Positions 24,854 to 32,495 of a stretch of 35,731 nt of DNA are shown in pieces. Location: NCBI RefSeq assembly GCF_008000895.1, contig NZ_CP042822.1, forward strand, positions 1 through 35,731, written 5' to 3'. Numbering within the stretch: position 1 is the stretch's first letter; each line of letters begins with the position of its first letter. The position numbers and the translations under genes were made by a program. A model generated the notes under the pieces. The model was not told the DNA's origin. It saw nothing but the letters and a program-made list of their open reading frames with translations, and ran no database searches. Source of the DNA: Methylobacterium sp. WL1. Lineage in GTDB: Bacteria; Pseudomonadota; Alphaproteobacteria; Rhizobiales; Beijerinckiaceae.

Positions 24854-24975
24854 ATTGCGACACCTGACGTCGACCCCCTTTAACCTAGACTGTTGTGCTC
24901 GTGGCGATACTCGACCGATATTGTCTTGAGAACGCCCCTGTCCGTGTGGCTAGGCGGCAAATCCGCGAGGCCGCC

Positions 24976-25212
24976 ATGGCGCTGACGGGACGGTTCTGGT
25001 TCAAACGAACATGGAGGGGGAAGCTCATCCTCCTCGTCGAGGATGAGAGGCGTCGTTGGTTCAGCCGTCGCGGTGCGACGAAGCTGCGCTGGCGCGATGC
25101 AACGCTCCTTGATCTCGCAGAACCGGAGCTGCAGGCGTTGGTAAACTTGGAACGCACGCGTCGTGCAGAGCATACTGCTAGCTCGCTGCGACGCCTGCGC
25201 GCGCTCTCATAA
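24976..25212 (+). CDS. Hypothetical protein
   Basis: A frame giving 78 residues from the ATG at 24976, or 105 residues from a GTG at 24895. It contains GRFWFKRTWRGKLILLVED, a basic beta-like stretch, and RWRDATLLDLAEPELQALV, a helix. I associate this 'RFWFK....L.LQVE...RWRDAT..DL' pattern with conserved Methylobacterium proteins, but there is no named domain. It follows the recombinase operon on the same strand. The gap 25213-25485 after it has no gene. Confidence 0.6.
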   Translation: MALTGRFWFKRTWRGKLILLVEDERRRWFSRRGATKLRWRDATLLDLAEPELQALVNLERTRRAEHTASSLRRLRALS

Positions 25213-25485
25213 CTGAGAGGAGACGACGCCTAGCGGCCCATTCGCGATGGATCGTAGCGGCACAATCTTCACAATCGACGGAACGCTGTCGCATGCCGTC
25301 TCATCGGACTAGCTGCGGTAGCGGTTCCATTCGGACGGCTGACGAAGGACGCGCCGGCCGCGCGTGAACGGGGGGAACACGGTGACCGGCGCGCTCGCAA
25401 GCGGGAGTGTAAGGGCACTCAACCGCCGCCATGGGTACGGATATGGGGATCGCCGGACGGAACGGGCAGTCCCCTTCGCTTGACC

Positions 25486-26007
25486 TCAGTCCTCAGCCGC
25501 CTCTTTGGCCTTCCGCGGCCGACCCGGGGCGCGCTTGGGCTTCTCGGAGGCAGTCTCCGCCTGCTCATCCGTCTTCGGAGCACCCTTCTTTCGCTGTTGG
25601 CCGAGGCCGAGCGAGCGGGCAAGAGCCGAACGCTGCTCGGAGTAGCTGGCGGCCGTGGAGGGGTAGTCGCGCGGCAGGCCGTAGCGCTCCCGGTACTGCT
25701 CGATCGACATGCCGCTCTTGCTGAGGTGCCGCTTCAGCGTCTTGTACGGCTTGCCGTCGACGAAGCTGATCAGCGCGTCGGGGGTGATCGACTTCCGGAT
25801 CTGGGAAGGCGTCGGCTTGTCGACCGTCGGGGCCTCGGGTGTGCTGCCCTGACTGAGCCCCGCTAGCGTACTATGAATGCTGGCAAGCAGGTCCGGTAGA
25901 TCACTGGGCCGGACCGAATTTTTCGACACGTAAGCCGAGACGATGTCGGCCGTCAGTTCCATGAAGTCGACGGGCTGGGCGTCGATCGTCTCTGCGTTTT
26001 CGTCCAC
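25486..26007 (-). CDS. MucR/Ros-family regulator without zinc-binding cysteines, AT-hook tail
   Basis: A 173-residue protein from a GTG at 26007 (DENAETIDAQPVDFMELTAD). The MucR body is clear: ADIVSAYVSKNSVRPSDLPD, then SITPDALISFVDGKPYKTLK, RHLSKSGMSIEQYRERYGLP and RDYP. Classical Ros/MucR has C-x2-C and two His around 'CLEDGKKFKSLKRHL'; here the Cys are Ser/Phe and the second His is lost. Cys-less Ros homologues that still bind DNA are known in Mesorhizobium. The C-terminus ends in KRAPGRPRKAKEAAED, an AT-hook-like core that most MucR proteins lack. A longer frame to 26133 adds non-MucR residues. MucR proteins act as global, AT-rich DNA binding regulators, so it may silence foreign DNA or crosstalk with host MucR. 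Confidence 0.85.
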   Translation of the reverse strand: MDENAETIDAQPVDFMELTADIVSAYVSKNSVRPSDLPDLLASIHSTLAGLSQGSTPEAPTVDKPTPSQIRKSITPDALISFVDGKPYKTLKRHLSKSGMSIEQYRERYGLPRDYPSTAASYSEQRSALARSLGLGQQRKKGAPKTDEQAETASEKPKRAPGRPRKAKEAAED

Positions 26008-26270
26008 GGTGCACCTGATTTTAGAAAGGCCGCACTCTGTACTTTCGGATGCGATAAGGCAATTCGGAGCGGAGGTTGTTTTGTGTTTCTGTAGCCACTT
26101 TCGGCTGAACGGCGCAGGCTTATCAACCTGCAAGCGCGGATAAGTTCATCACGGAGAACGGCGCTTCCGCCTGCAGGCAATCAAACTGGCTTGAGGATGC
26201 CAGTGCCCCCGTAGCAGTTCGTTAACCATACCGCCGGCACCTTGCTCACGGTCAGCCTGCAGGTATCGCC

Positions 26271-26540
26271 GTGAACCGAGCCTTCCCTGTAAGCGCCGAG
26301 GATCCCGCCGGCGATTGCCCGGTACCGATCGATACGCTCAGTCGGCTCTATCGGGCCGAGCCAGAGGCGCTACCCAATCAGCTCGAAGCCATTCCTGAGG
26401 CGACACGAGCGCGACTTGCCATCTACCTCTATGGGCGCAGCCACACACGCCAGCTCGGGGTGCAAATTGCAGCGACCTGCGAGGGCGCCAGCCTAAGGCG
26501 CGTCGCGGGTTTCGCCGGGAATGCCCTCCACGATCTCTAG
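26271..26540 (+). CDS. Hypothetical protein
   Basis: An 89-residue frame from a GTG at 26271. The second half reads RARLAIYLYGRSHTRQLGVQ and ASLRRVAGFAGNALHDL, a helical pattern I have seen in small Methylobacterium proteins, but I cannot name a family. The gap upstream (26008-26270) contains TGCAGGTAT at 26258-26266, which resembles the partition repeat. Confidence 0.55.
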   Translation: MNRAFPVSAEDPAGDCPVPIDTLSRLYRAEPEALPNQLEAIPEATRARLAIYLYGRSHTRQLGVQIAATCEGASLRRVAGFAGNALHDL

Positions 26541-26755
26541 CGGCAAAACCCGAGTGCGTGGGTGGATGCCAGTCCGTCGACCGGCGGCAAGCGAGGGGTC
26601 AGCCTTGCGGGGTCACGAGCCGCGGCGACGCGCTGACGCTTAAGCTGAACACGCTGCCGCTCTACTGCGCCGCCTTCTGCCGCTGCTGCGCCTGCCAATC
26701 GGCGCTGAAGTCCTCGATTTGACCGGCCAGGTTCTTGTCGACCGGCTCCAAAATG

Positions 26756-26884
26756 ATGGCCGAGCGCGGGGCCGACCTCGCCTGCATCATGGATCAGTTC
26801 GGCCAACGGGATCCCAAGACGGTTGTCAGCTACAAACGGCGGGCCAGCGCTTTCAGCGATCACAGCGAGAGCGGGTTCCTGTGA
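26756..26884 (+). pseudogene. C-terminal remnant of a second tyrosine recombinase
   Basis: The frame reads [20 protein letters not shown] and [12 protein letters not shown] before the stop at 26882-26884. This is nearly the same as the end of the recombinase at 23789-24853. The catalytic Tyr is kept but the His before it is Gln. There is no start and the 5' part is missing. The gap 26541-26755 before it is without a supported gene. Confidence 0.85.
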
Positions 26885-26911
26885 GCCCCACCTCACAAAG
26901 CCGCGCGTATG

Positions 26912-27700
26912 CTACGGCCTTGGGGAATATCTCATCGGGATGGTGAGCGACAATGATGTCTGTGTGACGTCCGCGGGGAAGGGTATTAGTATCGTCCCCG
27001 GGTAGAGCGTCGACAGGGCCGCAACATCAACGTCTTGCTTTCCTGATGTTGTCGCCACGCGCGTATCAGACACTTGGCCTGATCTATCAATCTTAAACGA
27101 CACAATGGCCACTCCGCCATTTCGAGGCATCGGGGTGACCTGGTTCATCCTTGTCTTGATGAGGCTGCTAAGTTCCTTGGTGTAGTTCCCAAGGGCATTA
27201 CTCGGCACCTGCGTGCTACCGACAAATGTTTCACCGCTCGGCTTGTCGGCGTTCAGGGCGTAGACGACCAGCCCGACAGGGATGCACAGGAGCAGACCGA
27301 TAAGAACCAAGCTTTTGTCGATGGGCTTGCGTGGGAGAACGACGGGTAACGGCTCCGCCGGGGGCGGTGCTGTCGTAGCCGGGGAGGGCAGCTCTGCTAC
27401 GGCGAACTCGTGATTGCAGAACCGGCAGATCAGGGCTTGAGCCTTCACCTCCTCTGCGCACCGCGGGCAGACCTTCATCGCACTGGGTCGCCTTGCGACG
27501 GCGAGACTGCCGCTTGCGCCGTTGGCTTGAGAGAGCAACGGGTTGGTGAAAGCCCACACGAAGGCCGCTATCCAGCCCAGAAAGGTCCAGCCGAGGAACA
27601 AGTTTAGCCAGAATATTGCCACCCGCTGATTATGCCTGCGAGCCGAGGCGACAACCGCTGGCAAGAAGTAAAGCAGGAGTACGACAATAACGAGCGTCAC
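26912..27700 (-). CDS. Superinfection-immunity / zinc-ribbon / TonB-C fusion membrane protein
   Basis: A 262-residue protein from a GTG at 27700. Residues 1-55 resemble the superinfection-immunity (T4 Imm-like) domain: LYFLPAVVASARRHN then NLFLGWTFLGWIAAFVWAF, two membrane helices. A four-Cys zinc ribbon follows (CPRCAEEVKAQALICRFC). Then comes a Pro-rich linker, a third membrane helix (SLVLIGLLLCIPVGLVVYAL) and a periplasmic-looking C-terminal domain of the TonB/TolA C type (GGVAIVSFKIDRSGQVSDTR, then DVDVAALSTLYPG). The frame stays open upstream of the GTG and reads a signal-like stretch (SLAWAAVSISSASAADD), so the real start may be earlier. Imm blocks injection of a second phage's DNA; TonB-C domains contact outer-membrane partners. 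The combined role is unknown. Confidence 0.75.
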   Translation of the reverse strand: MTLVIVVLLLYFLPAVVASARRHNQRVAIFWLNLFLGWTFLGWIAAFVWAFTNPLLSQANGASGSLAVARRPSAMKVCPRCAEEVKAQALICRFCNHEFAVAELPSPATTAPPPAEPLPVVLPRKPIDKSLVLIGLLLCIPVGLVVYALNADKPSGETFVGSTQVPSNALGNYTKELSSLIKTRMNQVTPMPRNGGVAIVSFKIDRSGQVSDTRVATTSGKQDVDVAALSTLYPGTILIPFPADVTQTSLSLTIPMRYSPRP

Positions 27701-27918
27701 GGCCCCGTCAGATAGGGTGCTGTCGTCGGCTGCGCTGGCTGACGATATGCTGACGGCCGCCCAAGCAAGACTTGTTGGCCGAGGAAGCTCGCCGCGCGCC
27801 GGAGTACCAAGGGAACGGTCAATGCGCTCATGGGCGTCTAATATGCCGATCTCTTGGCCTTTGTCCTGCGCGGCGTAAAATGGGCCAGTCGCGACAGCGG
27901 CCGCCTGAGGGAAGTGGA

Positions 27919-28695
27919 ATGCTCACCAAGCCGCCGCTGTACGGCGACCTCATTGAGCGTCACGGGTTGAGCGTGATCGCAGAAGGTGGGGACCTAGTCC
28001 TTACCCCTGACGGAGATATCGCTATCACGAAAAGCGGCGGCGCTCTGTTCGGTTCGGTCGCTCACAACGCCATGTTCCGACTGACGGAGGCGTGGCGGCT
28101 CAATAGCCCGTCGTTGCGCCTGATGTACGAGGCCGTCCGCGAACTGCGCGGGCAGCACACCGCTTTGGAAGACGAGGTCGAGATGGCGGCGACCGTTTTC
28201 GGGTTCTCAGGGCCGGAACCGTTCTCAGCCGAGGTGTCTGCCTTTCACACCGCGAATGACGCGTTCGGTGCTGCGTTGCTCGGGCGAGGAGCGCTCGCCG
28301 GCAGCCTTATGGTCGTGACCTCATCTCTCCTTAGTCGCTTCAAAAGCGACGTGGAGCCGACTGCAGCCGAGTGGAAGGATACGGGCCCCTTCGAGAACGG
28401 CGTCTCGGTCGGCCGGCTGATCATCGCGGCCGCCAACGGCTTCCGTCATCACGACGAATGGATTGAAACTCGGGTTGCCGGCGCCTTCACCGCCAATCAG
28501 CGACGATCCATCGACCCTCTGGTTCAAGCCCTCAACCTAGTAGGCCCTGATGACCTGTTCGACGATGTGAACGCCTGCGAGCGAGTTATCGTCTTGCTGG
28601 GAGATCAGGGCTTCGAGCAGTTCGAGGGGGCGGTGCTCAAGTACGCGAACGCCGTGGCGGCTCTAGTCGAGGCCCGAAGCCCACCGCCACTGTAG
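27919..28695 (+). CDS. Hypothetical protein
   Basis: A 258-residue frame from the ATG at 27919, which follows GAGGGAAGTGGA. The N-terminus has ERHGLSVIAEGGDLVLTPDG, then DIAITKSGGALFGSVAHNAM, a strand-turn pattern that loosely recalls phage baseplate GP46-type proteins. The rest is helical and normal in composition (SPSLRLMYEAVRELRGQHTA). I cannot assign a family. It is divergent from the Imm-fusion gene, with a 218-bp shared promoter region. A frame upstream to 27772 is Arg-rich and probably not translated. Confidence 0.6.
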   Translation: MLTKPPLYGDLIERHGLSVIAEGGDLVLTPDGDIAITKSGGALFGSVAHNAMFRLTEAWRLNSPSLRLMYEAVRELRGQHTALEDEVEMAATVFGFSGPEPFSAEVSAFHTANDAFGAALLGRGALAGSLMVVTSSLLSRFKSDVEPTAAEWKDTGPFENGVSVGRLIIAAANGFRHHDEWIETRVAGAFTANQRRSIDPLVQALNLVGPDDLFDDVNACERVIVLLGDQGFEQFEGAVLKYANAVAALVEARSPPPL

Positions 28696-28734
28696 GACAC
28701 GGATCAGCCCGCCCGTGAGCACGGCCCTCAACGC

Positions 28735-29169
28735 TCAGAGCAAAAAATCGTAGACGGCTTCGGGCAGCCGGTCGTCCGGTGACAAGAACGAATGGTGCTG
28801 GACCGCTTCAGGCATCTCGTAGAACAGCGCCTCAACCACACCGCCGAACGTCGGCCCGTCGCAATCCGGAGCCGCCCCTTTGAGGGCGAACAGGCGTACC
28901 ATGGCGTCCCGCCACCGGGCGTTCATGTCCTCGGAAGACGGGCTTCCCGAACCCGCGCCAAGCGCCGTCCTGAAGACTTGAGGGCTATCGTAGCCGAGGC
29001 CACGCGCCATCCCGGTGGCGATGCTGTCGCTCCCGGTAAGGCCGCCGAGGTGGTAGGCCACCAGGACATCGAGCAGCTTGGCGACCGGGTGTAGGGGCCG
29101 CGGCGCCGTGCTCGACACGCCCAGGGCCTCCAGCTTCTCCAACCGCTGGCGTAGGCTGGTGACGTTCAT
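28735..29169 (-). CDS. RL-x-RLE family small protein A
   Basis: A 144-residue protein from the ATG at 29169. It opens with SLRQRLEKLEALG, the leucine-zipper-like motif shared by its upstream neighbours, and has IATGMARGLGYDSPQVF, matched by FARGLGYTDHDDMEAQ in the protein encoded at 29405-29890. The two are therefore paralogues of different length. It is the last gene of a minus-strand unit that begins at 30952. No family is recognised. It may oligomerise through the N-terminal helix. Confidence 0.65.
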   Translation of the reverse strand: MNVTSLRQRLEKLEALGVSSTAPRPLHPVAKLLDVLVAYHLGGLTGSDSIATGMARGLGYDSPQVFRTALGAGSGSPSSEDMNARWRDAMVRLFALKGAAPDCDGPTFGGVVEALFYEMPEAVQHHSFLSPDDRLPEAVYDFLL

Positions 29170-29174
29170 GACGG

Positions 29175-29408
29175 TCACTCCCACGGCGCCGGAGCGCCCT
29201 TCAGCATCGCGTCGTAGTCGGACGCGAGTTGATGGACGGTCGCGGTCGCAAAGTATGCCTCGGCCTCCGGTGAACACGGATCGTCCTCGCGCAACGTCGC
29301 CTCGTACTGGCGGGCGGCTTCCTCACGCCCCTCGGGCGTGAGCCAGATGGGTGCGGCAGCGCGGGTGGCCTCCAGGCGGGCGAGGCGGGTCAGTAGGTTC
29401 GGGGTCAT
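29175..29408 (-). CDS. RL-x-RLE family small protein B
   Basis: A 77-residue protein opening with NLLTRLARLEATR. The rest is acidic and helical (EGREEAARQYEATLREDD, then HQLASDYDAMLKG). Its start overlaps the stop of the upstream gene as ATGA, so translation is coupled, and its stop lies 5 bp before the next start. No family is recognised. Confidence 0.65.
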   Translation of the reverse strand: MTPNLLTRLARLEATRAAAPIWLTPEGREEAARQYEATLREDDPCSPEAEAYFATATVHQLASDYDAMLKGAPAPWE

Positions 29409-29890
29409 GCGGGCGTCCTCGTCGGCTCGTCCCGCACGCCGTAGAACGTCAGTGCGCGGGCAAGGGTGTCGCTGTCGTCCGTCTCGGGCCAGTTCGGGTT
29501 ATGCGACTTCGCTGCACCCCACTCGTCGAGGGCCGCGCAGAGAACCCGAAATCCGCGCTGGCTGTGATCGGGGAAGCCGTCCGCCTCGTACCGCTGGCAC
29601 AAGGACGCGTGCGCCTGCTCGATCCGCCGACCCCATTCCTCGGGGTTCGCCTCGGCCTGGGCTTCCATGTCGTCGTGGTCGGTATACCCAAGCCCGCGAG
29701 CGAAGCCGTCGCTGAAGGTGTCCTCCAGATACGGCGGGACCGACTGCCGGGGACGAGGATACCCGCCGAGGGCGATAGCGACTGCGCGCAGCCAGATCCG
29801 CACCAGTTCACGGGACGGCCCATCTTGGCTGGATCTCGACACGAAGGAGGCTTCGAGACGGGCGAGCCGTTCCGCGAGCTTCGAGATCAT
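29405..29890 (-). CDS. RL-x-RLE family small protein C
   Basis: A 161-residue protein opening with SKLAERLARLEASF. It shares the block FARGLGYTDHDDMEAQ with protein A. Other visible parts are ELVRIWLRAVAIALGG, a hydrophobic helix, and LCAALDEWGAAKSHNPNW near the end. It overlaps both neighbours by 4 bp (ATGA). No family is recognised. Confidence 0.68.
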   Translation of the reverse strand: MISKLAERLARLEASFVSRSSQDGPSRELVRIWLRAVAIALGGYPRPRQSVPPYLEDTFSDGFARGLGYTDHDDMEAQAEANPEEWGRRIEQAHASLCQRYEADGFPDHSQRGFRVLCAALDEWGAAKSHNPNWPETDDSDTLARALTFYGVRDEPTRTPA

Positions 29891-30228
29891 CGGGCACCTC
29901 GGGGGCTGTCCAGGTTGAACGTGAAGGGTGCGCTACGGCTCGGCCACTTCCCTGCTGCCGGGAGAGCGTCCCGTTCTGCCTCCGTGAGGAGATCGGAGGA
30001 CAAGTCCTGCGGCGGCTCGCCCGTGGCCAGCAAGCGGGCGCCGACGTTCATCACGAACACGTCGTCACCCTCATGGATGGCGTGGCCCCGATCCTTCAGG
30101 AAGGTCACGATGTCGCCGACCGGCATCCCGCTCGGAGCCTCCACCTGGAAGACCAGTTGCTTGCCGATCGTCGGGGGCGCCGTGGCGGCCTCCAGCCGCG
30201 TCAGTCTATCCATGAGCTTCGGGATCAT
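29887..30228 (-). CDS. RL-x-RLE family small protein D
   Basis: A 113-residue protein opening with PKLMDRLTRLEAAT, with AGGAGG six bases before the ATG at 30228. The middle, QLVFQVEAPSGMPVGDIVTF then LKDRGHAIHEGDD, aligns with QFAIEGPKGLPPGAAEAFL then RECGHDLKDED in protein E (30713-30952). These are paralogues with a common 'F.(I/V)E.P.G(L/M)P' strand. It overlaps the DUF5681 gene and protein C by 4 bp each. No named domain. Confidence 0.7.
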   Translation of the reverse strand: MIPKLMDRLTRLEAATAPPTIGKQLVFQVEAPSGMPVGDIVTFLKDRGHAIHEGDDVFVMNVGARLLATGEPPQDLSSDLLTEAERDALPAAGKWPSRSAPFTFNLDSPRGAR

Positions 30229-30653
30229 CGCTTGCCTCCTGCAGCATGCTCCAGCGCGCTCAGGCGCGTCGCGAGATCCACGGCCTCGATCGCCTTCGTG
30301 TGGGCGTCCACGAGCTTCGAGAGTTCGGCGGCCTCGGACGGGGTGATCTCGCCATCCGCCACACCGTGGAGGAGCGCCTTGGTCGCCTTGGTCAGGTCGG
30401 CCGCAGTCTCGATCTCCGGCAGGGTGAAGGTGATGGTCTTGTCCTTCCGAGGCGGGCACAATCGGTCAAGGCACAGCCGCATCGCCGGACCATCGCCACT
30501 CAAGGCCATTTCGATCGCCTTGCGAGTTAGAGCTTCGGCCTCCCCGTCCAGCAGGGCCTCGACGGCTTGCGTCGCGCGGTTGCGAGCCCCCTTCGGCCTG
30601 CCAGCAGGATTGCCGCTGCGGCCCGCCCCGAACTGCGTTTCCTCACTCGGCAT
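30225..30653 (-). CDS. DUF5681-containing protein
   Basis: A 142-residue protein. The N-terminal SGNPAGRPKGARNRATQAVE is the DUF5681 signature, common in alphaproteobacterial prophages and islands, often close to packaging genes. The basic 'GRPKGARNR' suggests nucleic-acid contact. The middle is helical and the C-terminus ends LATRLSALE, a weak match to the N-terminal motif of its neighbours. It overlaps protein D by 4 bp. The role of the family is not established. Confidence 0.8.
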   Translation of the reverse strand: MPSEETQFGAGRSGNPAGRPKGARNRATQAVEALLDGEAEALTRKAIEMALSGDGPAMRLCLDRLCPPRKDKTITFTLPEIETAADLTKATKALLHGVADGEITPSEAAELSKLVDAHTKAIEAVDLATRLSALEHAAGGKR

Positions 30654-30712
30654 GGCTCAACCTCGGGCCTCTTTGCGTCCCTGTAAAAGCAGGAAAGAAA
30701 CAGGTTTGGGCA

Positions 30713-30952
30713 TCATCGGTAGCACTCGGTCGTGATGTCTTTCAGGGGCAGATCCCGGTCAGCCGCGACCATGATCCGGACGATGTTGTGGTCCTCGTCC
30801 TTCAGGTCGTGGCCGCACTCCCGTAGGAATGCCTCAGCGGCCCCCGGCGGCAGACCTTTCGGACCCTCAATTGCAAACTGGCGCACCTTGCGGTGCCTCA
30901 GTGGGCGGATGGCGCTCTCCAGTTTCTGGAGGCGGGCGTTCAAGTCTCTCAT
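30713..30952 (-). CDS. RL-x-RLE family small protein E
   Basis: A 79-residue protein opening with DLNARLQKLESAI. The rest (QFAIEGPKGLPPGAAEAFL, then HNIVRIMVAADRDLPLKD) is the same fold as the middle of protein D. It is the first gene of the unit, 59 bp upstream of the DUF5681 gene. No family is recognised. Confidence 0.65.
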   Translation of the reverse strand: MRDLNARLQKLESAIRPLRHRKVRQFAIEGPKGLPPGAAEAFLRECGHDLKDEDHNIVRIMVAADRDLPLKDITTECYR

Positions 30953-31049
30953 ATCGCTACCTATTCCCAGTCCTCATACCATGAAAACCGTGAAGACGTA
31001 TCTACGCATTTGCGGCATTCCGCTTTGCAGGCATTTATGGTTCCCGCTG

Positions 31050-31403
31050 TTACTGCATCCATCGAAGGCAGCCGTCCGTCTCGCACTGCCCGTGCAGGTG
31101 GCCATTGAAGCTATCCCGAGCCCAAGAGAGACGCCCTTTGCACTTGGGGCATTCAACGGTGCCGCTGTCGCCGTCCTGCGCGCTGATCGCTTCGAACACA
31201 CGGCGCATCGGCGCCTGATCGGCCAGCGGCTCAAGGAACGCGATCTTGAGCCCGGCGGCGAAGCCCTGAAGGGCGGCTGCGGCGGCCTGCTGGCGGAGTT
31301 CGCGGGCGTCGTCCCGTACCTCCAATGACACGGCGGCGGTAAGCGCCATTTGCCGGGCGGTCTCGATGCCGGCCTTGAAGGCGGCTTGCTCGCGAGGTGT
31401 CAT
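31050..31403 (-). CDS. Hypothetical protein with C-terminal zinc ribbon
   Basis: A 117-residue protein from the ATG at 31403, with AGGAAG seven bases upstream. The first 70 residues are helical (PREQAAFKAGIETARQMALT, then ELRQQAAAAALQGFAAGLK). The C-terminus has CPKCKGRLSWARDSF and then HGQCETDGCLRW, a four-Cys ribbon. Proteins of this plan occur in alphaproteobacterial phages; binding of nucleic acid or a protein partner is inferred. A much longer frame to 32138 adds Ser/Arg/Thr-rich sequence and is not credible. Confidence 0.65.
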   Translation of the reverse strand: MTPREQAAFKAGIETARQMALTAAVSLEVRDDARELRQQAAAAALQGFAAGLKIAFLEPLADQAPMRRVFEAISAQDGDSGTVECPKCKGRLSWARDSFNGHLHGQCETDGCLRWMQ

Positions 31404-31422
31404 CGGACCACTTCCTGTATGT

Positions 31423-31797
31423 ATGGCAATTGAAGAACAGCGCTTGATGAGCCGAACCCTCAGCACAGACGATTTGCCGTTGCCTCTTGTCTGTGCCTTG
31501 CAGCCTTGGATCGACGCCGTTGAGACCGCGACGCTTGGCATGGGCGAGGAGGTCAGAACTGTTGCGGAGGTCGCGTGCGCGGGTCTGCACCGCCGGGTCG
31601 TGATGACGGCACCGATTGAGACTGCGATTGAGGATGCACGGATCGCCACGTCCGTCCTAGCGAGCGTGCTGGATTGGAAAGGAGCGGTTCCGGCTACGGC
31701 GCGGCCCAACGCCGTGGCGGCTCTGCAAGCCTTGATCGTGTGGTTGCAGAGCGCAAGACCGAACGAGCGGACCATAGCACTGGGTCTGGACTGGTAA
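31423..31797 (+). CDS. Hypothetical protein
   Basis: A frame giving 124 residues from the ATG at 31423 or 116 from 31447. It reads as a helical protein (PLPLVCALQPWIDAVETATL, then EDARIATSVLASVLDWKG) and ends ARPNERTIALGLDW. No domain is recognised. It is divergent from the zinc-ribbon gene, with only 19 bp between the starts, so the promoters overlap. The gap 31798-31974 follows. Confidence 0.5.
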   Translation: MAIEEQRLMSRTLSTDDLPLPLVCALQPWIDAVETATLGMGEEVRTVAEVACAGLHRRVVMTAPIETAIEDARIATSVLASVLDWKGAVPATARPNAVAALQALIVWLQSARPNERTIALGLDW

Positions 31798-31974
31798 TCG
31801 GTAGTCGGCTCGACCGATCTGCTAAATGAGAGATGTCCCGTCGTCCGAACCGGACCTCGACAATCTGTGATCGCTCGCCGCAGTTGGGATCTTGCCGCAC
31901 GATCCCAACATAAGAAAACAATCAGAGGAAACGCTACGGTCAGATGATCTGGCCTGCCCTGAAGGGAGATCGTC

Positions 31975-32160
31975 GTGTTGACTGCACTAGCTCCTATCTG
32001 CTTGGCCAGCGCGACTGTGCTGGGTTGTCTGCTATTGTCCGGCAGAGACGCCCGACGTGGGCGCGAAGTAACTGTCATGCTGTTGCTCTGCATCGCCTTC
32101 GCAACGTTAGGCGCCATCGGCGAGATAGGCTCGGGCACCGTAACAGTTGGAGGCCCATGA
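31975..32160 (+). CDS. Small two-helix membrane protein
   Basis: A 61-residue protein from a GTG at 31975 with GGGAG six bases upstream. Two membrane helices are clear: ALAPICLASATVLGCLLL and VTVMLLLCIAFATLGAIGEI, separated by GRDARRGRE. Its stop overlaps the next start as ATGA, so it is coupled to the soluble protein downstream. No family is recognised. Confidence 0.6.
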   Translation: MLTALAPICLASATVLGCLLLSGRDARRGREVTVMLLLCIAFATLGAIGEIGSGTVTVGGP

Positions 32161-32495
32161 TGCTGGACACGTCTTCACTCCATGGGTTGACGACTTCCGT
32201 CGCCGAAGCGTTGCGTCCATGGGCAGCCGAAGTTGCCAAAGGTACGGACGCCATCCCGCACAGCCTACGTGCCGCGGCTGAAGAGGCTCCCGGGCGCATT
32301 CGAGCCGCAACTACACTGACAGTCCGGATCGACTCGGCGCTAGTCGATGCACAGGCGGCTTCGCTGCGTTTGGCCGATGTAATCGATGAAGGACAGACAA
32401 ATCGTTTGCAACGGTCGACCAAGGGTGCACGCTCGTCTTTTGAGTGGCTGCTGCAATGCCTGTGGGAAGTAAATAGGATAGATACCGGTGCGTAA
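32157..32495 (+). CDS. Hypothetical soluble protein coupled to the membrane protein
   Basis: A 112-residue protein starting MMLDTSSLHG (32157, or the second Met at 32160). It is helical: AEALRPWAAEVAKGTDAIPH, then LVDAQAASLRLADVIDEGQ. The ATGA overlap with the upstream membrane gene suggests equal production of the two. A membrane-plus-soluble pair of this size could be an immunity or toxin-type module, but nothing in the sequence proves that. No family is recognised. Confidence 0.55.
   Translation: MMLDTSSLHGLTTSVAEALRPWAAEVAKGTDAIPHSLRAAAEEAPGRIRAATTLTVRIDSALVDAQAASLRLADVIDEGQTNRLQRSTKGARSSFEWLLQCLWEVNRIDTGA

Noticed and set aside
27020..27052. CAACATCA/TGATGTTG hairpin as a terminator
   Set aside because: It lies within the TonB-C-like coding region, well before the stop codon, and has no T run.
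31404..32138. N-terminal extension of the zinc-ribbon gene
   Set aside because: The added part is Ser/Arg/Thr-rich and lies opposite the genes at 31423 and 31975. The ATG at 31403 has a good ribosome site.
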